In this document: one piece after another, positions 1-7,111 of the stretch
How the letters are laid out: every line of letters begins with the position of its first letter
Numbering within the stretch: position 1 is the stretch's first letter
Assembly (NCBI GenBank): GCA_964412395.1
Contig: CAYPOY010000079.1
Span: forward strand, 1 to 17,799
Direction: 5' to 3'
Source of the DNA: CAYPOY01 sp964412395
GTDB taxonomy: Bacteria; Chloroflexota; Anaerolineae; B4-G1
DNA length: 17,799 nt
Translations under genes and position numbers: made by a program
Notes under the pieces: generated by a model
Databases searched by the model: none
What the model saw: only the letters and a program-made list of their open reading frames with translations
What the model was told of the DNA's origin: nothing

Positions 1-56
1 CAATGGGGGGGATGAAAGGGGGGGAGTCCCCAATGGGGGGGATGAAAGGGGGGGAA
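1..56 (+). repeat. G-run tandem repeat (30-nt unit, two copies), read in frame with the glucan synthase
   Basis: Positions 1-30 and 31-60 are near-identical 30-nt units containing CAATGGGGGGGATGAAAG followed by a long G run. In the glucan-synthase frame they encode two NGGDERGG peptides directly before the family-conserved sequence, with no stop codon. A matching C-run/CAATGG/G-run element with GERGG coding lies at 14009-14055. The left half (C-run arm) of the first unit is probably cut off by the window edge. Confidence 0.8.
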
Positions 57-3000
57 GCAAAGTGATCGCCGGGTACACTGTGCTTCAGCCTCGGGTGGAG
101 ATCAGGCCGACCGGTGCTGGTCGGTCGCTGTTCGCGCGGGTCTTCGCCGGGGATACCGGCCTGGATCTGTACACGCGGGCAGTATCCAATGTATACCAGG
201 ACCTATTTGGTGAAGGAGTCTACGCCGGCAAGGGCATCTACGACGTTGCCGCTTTCGACCGCAGCCTGTCCGGACGTGTGCCCGACAATGCCTTGCTCAG
301 CCACGATCTGTTTGAGGGAATCCACGGGCGCGCCGGGCTGGTGACGGACGTGATCCTGTACGAAGGCTATCCCTCACGCTATCTCGCCTACACGCGCCGG
401 TTGCATCGTTGGGTGCGCGGGGATTGGCAACTGCTGCCCTGGCTGTTTCCCAGAGTGCCCCGTGCGGACGGCGGGAGGATGCCCAATGATCTCTCAATGC
501 TCGACCGCTGGAAGATTCTGGACAATCTGCGCCGCAGCCTGCTTGCGCCGGCGCTGCTGGCCCTGTTGGTTGCCGGGTGGTTGTGGTTGCCCGGGTCGGC
601 GTTGGTGTGGACGCTGGCAGTGATGCTGGCGTTGGCCGCGATGGTCTTTGCTGGTCTGGTTACTGCGTGGATTCGGCGACTGCGAGGAATATTGTTGGCC
701 GGGGCTGTGCAGTCGGTATGGGTGGCTGCCCTCCGTTGGCTTCTGGCGCTGGTCTTTCTCCTCTACGAGACCCTGATTATGATAGACGCGATCGCGTGCA
801 CCCTGGTCCGCCTGACCATCACCCACAAGCGGTTATTGCAATGGACCACGGATGCGCATACGGTCCGCCTGTTCGGCAAAGAAACGAAGCTGGGGTTACT
901 CTGGAAGAAGATGGGCCTCGCGTCACTTCTGTCTCCGGTATTGGCTTTGCCTGTGGGGCTGATCAACCCGGCAGCGTTGTTAGTTGCTGCGCCACTGCTG
1001 TTCGTGTGGATGGTATCCCCCTACGTAGCCTATTGGGTTAGCCAGCCTGTAGTTCGCGAACGAGCCTCGCTTTCCGCCGACCAATGCCAACAGTTGCGCC
1101 GCCTGGCTCGCCGCACCTGGCTCTATTTTGAGCGGTTTGTCGGCCCGGACGATCACTGGTTGCCCCCCGACCATTTTCAGGAAAGTCCGCGTGGGCTCGT
1201 CGCACATCGCACTTCGCCCACCAATCTGGGGATACTGTTGCTCTCGACGTTGGCTGCCTACGACCTGGGTTACATCAGCCCGATGGACGTGACGTTGCGG
1301 CTGCGGTCTACCTTTGAAAGCATGCAAAAACTAGCGCGGTACCGGGGCCATTTCTTGAACTGGTACGATACACGCAATCTGCAGCCTTTGTCCCCGCGCT
1401 ATGTATCCACTGTGGATAGCGGCAATCTGGCAGGCTGTCTACTGGCTCTCAGGCAGAGCTGCCTGGCTTTGCTTCACGCTCCTGTTCTGCGCTGGCAGCG
1501 TTGGCAGGGCCTGCTCGATACGTTGGGGGTCCTGGCAGAAATTGTGGAGGGCCTGGAGGGGACCAGTCTCGAGGCGAAAGGGGCATCGTTGCAGGATTAT
1601 CTAGCCTCCATCCGCCAGCGGGTGTTGGCGGTGCGAGATGACCCCGAAGGCTGGGTGCCTCTGCTGAGTATGCTGGGCGACGACGCCTGGCCAGAACTGG
1701 AGCGGCTATTGATCTCGCTGGTCGAATCCCAGCCGCGCACCCTGGACGCCGCGACCCTGGGCGACCTGCACACCTGGTCGGAGCGGGTGCGTCACCAACT
1801 GCTCAATATGCAGAGCGAATTGAACCTGCTGCTGCCGTGGCTGGTACCTCTGAGCCAGCCGCCAGTGTTATTCACCCGACCAGAGACAGAGCCTGCTATC
1901 ACCGAGGCCTGGCAAGCGCTGCTTGACGCCCTGCCCACCACGCCGCGACTTGACGAGGTGGCTGAGGTCTGCAAAGCAGGGCAGGCACGGCTGGTTCAAC
2001 TGCAGGGCCGGCTGGCTGATGGGGCCGGCCCGACTGATCAGATAGAAGAGGCCCACGCCTGGTGCGCGGACCTGGCTGAGGGGCTGGGTCTTGCTCGCAT
2101 GGTTGCAGAGAGCTTATTGATCGGCTATCAAGACCTGAGCGAGCGGGCAGAGGTTTATTTCCAGGCGATGGATTTTGGTTTCCTGTTTGATCCGCACCGC
2201 CAGGTGTTCTATATCGGCTACAAGGTGGAGGCCGAAACGTTGGATGGCTACCGTTACGATCTGCTGGCGTCCGAAGCGCGGGTCACCGGCCTTCTGGCCA
2301 TTGCCAAGGGCGACGTTTCACAGAGCCACTGGCTGTACCTGTCCCGCCCTGTTACCCATGTCAACGGCTCGCGGGCACTCCTCTCGTGGGGTGGGACTAT
2401 GTTTGAGTACCTGATGCCCACTCTGTTGGTGCGGCACTACGAGGGGACGCTCCTGGAGCAGAGTTGCCGTGCAGTCGTCGCTCGCCAGATCACCTACGGC
2501 CGTCAGAAAGGTGTGCCCTGGGGTATTTCAGAGTCAGGCTATCGTCGCTTTGACGCAAGCTTAAATTACCAGTACCGGGGGTTCGGGGTGCCGGGGCTAG
2601 GTTTCAAGCCCGGCCTGGCTGAAGATCTGGTGGTTTCACCCTACGCTTCAATACTCGCCCTGCCGCTGCGTCCCCAGGCTGTGATGCAGAATATTGAGCA
2701 CCTCATCAAACTGCAGATGCTCGGTCACTACGGTTTTTACGAAGCGATTGACTACACCTCCCCCAGGCTGCCCTCAGGTCAGGAGAGCGTGATTGTGCGC
2801 TCCTACATGGTGCATCACCAGGGTATGAGCCTGCTGGCCCTGACCAACTATCTCCAGGATGACGTCATGGTGCGTCGCTTCCACGCCGATCCCCGTGTGC
2901 AGAGTGTCCAACTGCTTCTGCAAGAGCAGGTACCACGGCAGGCCCCCGTAGAGTACCCACACCCGGAAGAGGTCCGGGCCGTTCGCCATGCCGAAACCCC

Positions 3001-6000
3001 GGTCGCCGTTGCGCCCTGGCGCGTGCCAGTGGAGGCTCCTATGCCCCAGGTGCACGTCCTCTCCAACGGACGTTACCGTGTGATCATAACCGGCGCTGGC
3101 AGCGGCTATAGCAGTTGGCAGGAAGTGGATCTCACCCGCTGGCGCGCCGATACCACCCTCGACGACTGGGGCACCTGGATCTACATTAGAGATCAAGATA
3201 GTGGCGCTCTCTGGTCGGCGGGCTACCAGCCAACCGGTTCTTCGCTGGCGAGCCAGGAGGTGCTCTTTTACGCCCACAAGGCCGAATTTCGGAGTCGAGA
3301 TCACGACATCTCCCTACGTATGGAGATCGCCGTCTCACCGGATGACGACGTCGAGGTCCGGTGCATCACCCTGGTCAACCATGGTGATCATCCCCGCCAT
3401 CTGACGCTGACCAGTTACGGTGAAGTTGTGCTTGCCCCTCAAATCGCAGACCGGCGCCATCCAGCGTTCAACAAGCTCTTCATCGAGAGTGAATACCTGC
3501 CTGAAGTGAATGGTCTGCTCTTCCGCCGCCGCCCCCGCTCGGTTGAGGAAGAGCCGGTCTACATGGCTCACTTGTTGGTCGTGGAGCGGGGGCGAGAGAT
3601 CACCGGCGCTCACGAGGGCGACCGCGCCCATTTCTTAGGACGCGGCCGTACTGTTCGCTCCCCCGCTGCCTTAGACACCAGGTCCCCACATCCTCACACC
3701 CCCACACTCAACAATGGCCTTTCCGGCACCACCGGCGCTACCTTGGACCCAGTCATGGCCCTCGGCCAGGAGATAGCGTTGGAACCGCGTACGACAGCGC
3801 AGCTAGCCTATGTCACGCTGGCAGCCCGGTCGTGCCAGGAGGCACTCACCCTGGCCCGCCGCTATCAGTCCTGGCCCAGAATCAAGCGGGTTTTTGAGCG
3901 CGCGCGCTCTCAAAGCGAACTGGAGTTGCGCCGCCTCAACTTTCAGACACCTGAGGTGGAACGCATACAACAATTGCTTTCCGTGCTCCTCTACCCCCAC
4001 GCCGCCCTGCGTGCCGATCCCACCACGCTGAAGGCCAACAGCAAAGGGCAACCTGGCCTGTGGGCGTATGCCATTTCCGGCGACTACCCGATTCTTCTGC
4101 TCCGTGTCGAGAGCGAGGAGGACACGGATCTGGTACGCGAACTGCTCCAGGCCCACGCCTACTGGCGTAGTCGGCAAATCAAGACTGACCTGGTCATCAT
4201 CAACGAGCGGGAGACCGGCTACGACCAGGAACTGCACGACCAACTGCACCGGCTGATTGTCCGCATGCACAGCGACGCCTGGCTGAACCAGCGCGGCGGT
4301 ATCTTTGTCCTACGCGCCGACCAGGTGAGCGAGGCCGGCCGAGTGCTGCTGGAAACGGCCGCCCGTGCCATACTGGATGGCGACAAAGGTTCGCTGGCAG
4401 AACAGTTGAGAGGTCTGCGCGAGCTACCGGCTCGCCTGCCTTCTTTTGTCTCTACCTTGTCTTCCCCTGGAGGCGAGGAACACACACCACCGTTGGCCCG
4501 CCCCCTCGATCTCCTCTTTGACAATGGCCTGGGAGGCTTCAGCGCCGACGGGCGAGAGTACGTCATATATCTTGAGCCGGGCCAGTGGACGCCGGCTCCC
4601 TGGATTAACGTCGTCGCCAACCCTGACTTTGGCTTCCTGGTCTCCGAAGCGGGATCGGGTTATACCTGGGCAGGAAACAGCGGCGAGAATCGGCTGACCC
4701 CCTGGCGGAACGATCCGGTGACCGACACGCCAAGCGAGGTGCTCTACCTGCGCGACGAGGAGGTAGGACATGTCTGGTCGCCCACGGCTCTGCCTGCGGG
4801 CGCGCCGGCCCCCTACGCTGCTATTACGGGCAAGGACAAGCCTTGCCCCTACCTGATCCGCCACGGCGCTGGCTACTCCGTCTTTGAGCATCACAGCCAC
4901 GGTCTCAAACAGCGCTTGCGCGTTTTCGCCGTCCCGGACGTGCCGGTGAAGATCGTGCGCTTGCGGCTTGAGAACACGTGGCACCGCAACCGGCGTATCA
5001 CTGCCACCTATTACGCCGAGTGGGTGCTGGGTCCAGACCGGGACGTACACCAGCAGTACGTCGTGCCCGAGTTTGACGCCGTTAGCAACGCGCTGTTAGC
5101 CCGCAACCTCTACAACGAGGAATTCGGCGAGCGGGTGGCCTTTCTATCTGCCAGCAAGGAGCCCCACAGCCTGACAGCTGACCGCACCGAGTTTCTGGGG
5201 CGCGGAGGAAGCCTCAGCCATCCGGCCGCACTAGACCGCGTCGGGTTGGCCAGCGCGGTGAAGGCCGGCCTTGATCCCTGCGCTGGCTTACAGATCCACG
5301 TCTGGCTGGCCCCTGGTGAGACGGAAGAGGTCTTTTTCCTGCTGGGCCAGGGCGCAGACCGACAGGAGGCGCTCCGGCTGGTCGAGCGGTACCAGGACCC
5401 GGCGCAAGTAGAGGCTGCCTGGGAGGCTGTGAACGAATTCTGGGACAGTCTGTTGGGTGTCGTCACTGTGCGGACGCCTGATCCGGCGATGGATTTGTTG
5501 CTCAACCGCTGGTTGCTCTACCAGACGCTCGCGTGCCGGGTGTGGGGCCGCTCTGCGCTCTACCAGTCGTCCGGCGCTTTTGGGTATCGCGATCAGTTAC
5601 AGGACGTGATGGCGCTGGTGCATGCCGCGCCGGAGGTCGCGCGGGAGCACATCTTACGGGCAGCGCGGTATCAGTTCGAAGCGGGAGATGTGTTGCACTG
5701 GTGGCACCCGCCTTCGGGACGGGGGGTGCGCACGCGCTGTTCCGACGATCTGCTGTGGCTCCCCTTTGTCACCGCGCACTACGTGGCCGCGACCGGCGAC
5801 GAAACGATTCTGACCGAAAAAGCGCCGTTGCTCAGGGGCGATCCCCTGAAGCAGGAGGAGGTAGGGCGCTACGGACATTATGAGACCACAGCCGAGGTCC
5901 ACACCCTCTACGAGCACTGCCGCCGGGCGTTGGAGAAAGGGACGACCGTCGGGCCGCATGGCTTGCCCCTGATCGGCAGCCACGACTGGAATGATGGACT

Positions 6001-6979
6001 AAGCCAGGTGGGCATCAAGGGCCGGGGCGAGAGCGTGTGGTTAGGTTGGTTCCTGTATGCCACGCTGACCCATTTTGCTCCTCTTTGCGAGCGCATAGGT
6101 GATGAGAAGCAGGCCGCCGCGTACCGGCAGCAGGCCCGCGATCTCCTCCAGGCGTTGGAAGGGAATGCTTGGGATGGGAGCTGGTATCGCCGCGCGTACT
6201 ACGATGATGGCACGCCGCTGGGGTCAGTCGAAAACCGCGAATGTCAGATTGATTCTATCGCCCAATCGTGGGCTGTCCTTTCCGGGGCGGCCGACCCCGC
6301 GCGGGCGGCACAGGCGATGGAAGCCGTCGCCGACCGGCTCGTGCGGCCTGACGACCAACTGGTGCTGCTTTTCACACCGCCCTTTGACAAGACACCGCGC
6401 GATCCCGGTTACATCAAGGGCTACCCGCCGGGCATCCGGGAGAACGGCGGCCAATACACCCACGCCGCGCTGTGGGCCGTGTGGGCCTTCGCGGAACTGG
6501 GACAGGGGGACCGCGCCGAGGCACTGTTCCGGTTGCTCAACCCCATCTACCACAGCGACACGCCGGAGAAGGTTATGCGCTACCGGGTAGAGCCCTACGT
6601 GGTGGCGGCGGACGTCTACAGTATGGAGCCGCACGTCGGGCGCGGTGGCTGGACCTGGTACACTGGCTCGGCTGGTTGGATGTACCGGGTGGGCCTGGAA
6701 GCTATCCTGGGGCTGCGCCGGGCGGGAAATACACTACGGATCGCCCCCTGTATTCCCAAAGACTGGTCAAGCTACGAGCTGACTTACCGTCTTACGGGCA
6801 AGGACAAGCCTTACCCCTACTGCGACGGGGGAACCTCTTACCGGATTCGCGTGGAAAACCCCGATGGCGTCAACCGAGGCGTGAAGCAGGTGATGCTGGA
6901 TGGAGAGATCTTGCCTGAGGAGCGCATCCCGCTGCTGGACGATGGACGGCAGCACGAAGTGCGTGTGCTGATGGGGTGA
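2..6979 (+). CDS. Cyclic beta-1,2-glucan synthase-like (GT84 C-terminal part / glycoamylase-like / GH94), 5'-partial
   Basis: Membrane enzyme of the NdvB/ChvB type, which polymerises UDP-glucose into beta-1,2-glucan, trims it and closes the ring. The frame is open to the left edge through a G-rich repeat. GTG at 62 is only the first in-frame start seen, and family members usually have about 2,800 residues, so roughly 500 N-terminal residues with most of the GT84 catalytic core are missing. Numbering from 62: residues 1-145 are the GT84 end (HDLFEG at 81-86, RWVRGDW at 116-122). Hydrophobic helices lie near 160-178, 180-201, 219-245 and 286-320. A glycoamylase-like domain spans about 345-960 (YMVHHQGMSLLAL near 915-927). 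Two GH94-type beta-sandwiches follow (~1000-1250 and ~1485-1760), then the helical GH94 catalytic domain with H-DWNDG at 1974-1979, whose last Asp is the catalytic acid in GH94 phosphorylases. Three short insertions (3681-3712, 4824-4852, 6785-6820) interrupt the GH94 part without breaking the frame. Family assignment is firm; the glucan product is inferred. Confidence 0.9.
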   Translation, partial: NGGDERGGVPNGGDERGGSKVIAGYTVLQPRVEIRPTGAGRSLFARVFAGDTGLDLYTRAVSNVYQDLFGEGVYAGKGIYDVAAFDRSLSGRVPDNALLSHDLFEGIHGRAGLVTDVILYEGYPSRYLAYTRRLHRWVRGDWQLLPWLFPRVPRADGGRMPNDLSMLDRWKILDNLRRSLLAPALLALLVAGWLWLPGSALVWTLAVMLALAAMVFAGLVTAWIRRLRGILLAGAVQSVWVAALRWLLALVFLLYETLIMIDAIACTLVRLTITHKRLLQWTTDAHTVRLFGKETKLGLLWKKMGLASLLSPVLALPVGLINPAALLVAAPLLFVWMVSPYVAYWVSQPVVRERASLSADQCQQLRRLARRTWLYFERFVGPDDHWLPPDHFQESPRGLVAHRTSPTNLGILLLSTLAAYDLGYISPMDVTLRLRSTFESMQKLARYRGHFLNWYDTRNLQPLSPRYVSTVDSGNLAGCLLALRQSCLALLHAPVLRWQRWQGLLDTLGVLAEIVEGLEGTSLEAKGASLQDYLASIRQRVLAVRDDPEGWVPLLSMLGDDAWPELERLLISLVESQPRTLDAATLGDLHTWSERVRHQLLNMQSELNLLLPWLVPLSQPPVLFTRPETEPAITEAWQALLDALPTTPRLDEVAEVCKAGQARLVQLQGRLADGAGPTDQIEEAHAWCADLAEGLGLARMVAESLLIGYQDLSERAEVYFQAMDFGFLFDPHRQVFYIGYKVEAETLDGYRYDLLASEARVTGLLAIAKGDVSQSHWLYLSRPVTHVNGSRALLSWGGTMFEYLMPTLLVRHYEGTLLEQSCRAVVARQITYGRQKGVPWGISESGYRRFDASLNYQYRGFGVPGLGFKPGLAEDLVVSPYASILALPLRPQAVMQNIEHLIKLQMLGHYGFYEAIDYTSPRLPSGQESVIVRSYMVHHQGMSLLALTNYLQDDVMVRRFHADPRVQSVQLLLQEQVPRQAPVEYPHPEEVRAVRHAETPVAVAPWRVPVEAPMPQVHVLSNGRYRVIITGAGSGYSSWQEVDLTRWRADTTLDDWGTWIYIRDQDSGALWSAGYQPTGSSLASQEVLFYAHKAEFRSRDHDISLRMEIAVSPDDDVEVRCITLVNHGDHPRHLTLTSYGEVVLAPQIADRRHPAFNKLFIESEYLPEVNGLLFRRRPRSVEEEPVYMAHLLVVERGREITGAHEGDRAHFLGRGRTVRSPAALDTRSPHPHTPTLNNGLSGTTGATLDPVMALGQEIALEPRTTAQLAYVTLAARSCQEALTLARRYQSWPRIKRVFERARSQSELELRRLNFQTPEVERIQQLLSVLLYPHAALRADPTTLKANSKGQPGLWAYAISGDYPILLLRVESEEDTDLVRELLQAHAYWRSRQIKTDLVIINERETGYDQELHDQLHRLIVRMHSDAWLNQRGGIFVLRADQVSEAGRVLLETAARAILDGDKGSLAEQLRGLRELPARLPSFVSTLSSPGGEEHTPPLARPLDLLFDNGLGGFSADGREYVIYLEPGQWTPAPWINVVANPDFGFLVSEAGSGYTWAGNSGENRLTPWRNDPVTDTPSEVLYLRDEEVGHVWSPTALPAGAPAPYAAITGKDKPCPYLIRHGAGYSVFEHHSHGLKQRLRVFAVPDVPVKIVRLRLENTWHRNRRITATYYAEWVLGPDRDVHQQYVVPEFDAVSNALLARNLYNEEFGERVAFLSASKEPHSLTADRTEFLGRGGSLSHPAALDRVGLASAVKAGLDPCAGLQIHVWLAPGETEEVFFLLGQGADRQEALRLVERYQDPAQVEAAWEAVNEFWDSLLGVVTVRTPDPAMDLLLNRWLLYQTLACRVWGRSALYQSSGAFGYRDQLQDVMALVHAAPEVAREHILRAARYQFEAGDVLHWWHPPSGRGVRTRCSDDLLWLPFVTAHYVAATGDETILTEKAPLLRGDPLKQEEVGRYGHYETTAEVHTLYEHCRRALEKGTTVGPHGLPLIGSHDWNDGLSQVGIKGRGESVWLGWFLYATLTHFAPLCERIGDEKQAAAYRQQARDLLQALEGNAWDGSWYRRAYYDDGTPLGSVENRECQIDSIAQSWAVLSGAADPARAAQAMEAVADRLVRPDDQLVLLFTPPFDKTPRDPGYIKGYPPGIRENGGQYTHAALWAVWAFAELGQGDRAEALFRLLNPIYHSDTPEKVMRYRVEPYVVAADVYSMEPHVGRGGWTWYTGSAGWMYRVGLEAILGLRRAGNTLRIAPCIPKDWSSYELTYRLTGKDKPYPYCDGGTSYRIRVENPDGVNRGVKQVMLDGEILPEERIPLLDDGRQHEVRVLMG
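3681..3712 (+). repeat. CA-rich low-complexity in-frame insertion in the glucan synthase
   Basis: A CCCCACA/CACACCCCCACACTC-type stretch encodes about 11 Pro/His/Thr-rich residues (TRSPHPHTPTLNN) between RSPAALD and LSGTTGATLDP. In relatives these two conserved blocks are separated by only a few residues, so this looks like acquired low-complexity DNA in a loop of the first GH94-type beta-sandwich. The family comparison is from memory, not an alignment. Confidence 0.5.
4824..4852 (+). repeat. Palindromic repeat element, copy 1 (in-frame in glucan synthase)
   Basis: Stem GGGCAAGG, loop ACAAG, stem CCTTGCCC, flanked by TTAC on the left and CTAC on the right. It encodes TGKDKPCPY, placed just before the conserved RHGAGYSVFEH motif of the second GH94 beta-sandwich. 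The same DNA recurs at 6785-6820, 13429-13465 and 16227-16273. Confidence 0.85.
6785..6820 (+). repeat. Palindromic repeat element, copy 2 (in-frame in glucan synthase)
   Basis: Contains TACCGTCTTACGGGCAAGG followed by ACAAGCCTTACCCC; one base of the right arm differs (CCTTACCC for CCTTGCCC). It encodes LTGKDKPYPY in the C-terminal GH94 region, between ELTYR and SYRIRVENPDG, which are normally close to each other. It is read in the same frame as copy 1, so the two copies give almost the same peptide. Confidence 0.85.
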
Positions 6980-7111
6980 AAGCAATTTGGGGACCTTCGG
7001 TCGGCCCTGCGGCGGGGTCAGGAGACCCTCGCTGAGCACCAGATGAACGCTTACTTGTGAAGATAGGCAGGTTGCATAAGGCGGGCGGCACGAAGTGAGG
7101 AGGAGACAGGG
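6980..7111 (+). other. Intergenic region with two small hairpins and a strong ribosome-binding site
   Basis: This 132-nt gap holds GACC-TTC-GGTC (6992-7002) and GGGTC-AGGA-GACCC (7015-7028). Neither hairpin is followed by a T run, so a factor-independent terminator is not supported. At 7097-7105 is GAGGAGGAG, a strong Shine-Dalgarno sequence 6 nt before the ATG at 7112. I see no convincing -35/-10 pair. Confidence 0.5.

Noticed and set aside
62..64. GTG at 62 as the true start of the glucan synthase
   Set aside because: No ribosome-binding spacing argues for it over the open upstream frame, and the encoded sequence starts in the middle of the GT84 domain.
6992..7028. Terminator after the glucan synthase
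   Set aside because: Stems are only 4-5 bp and no T run follows.
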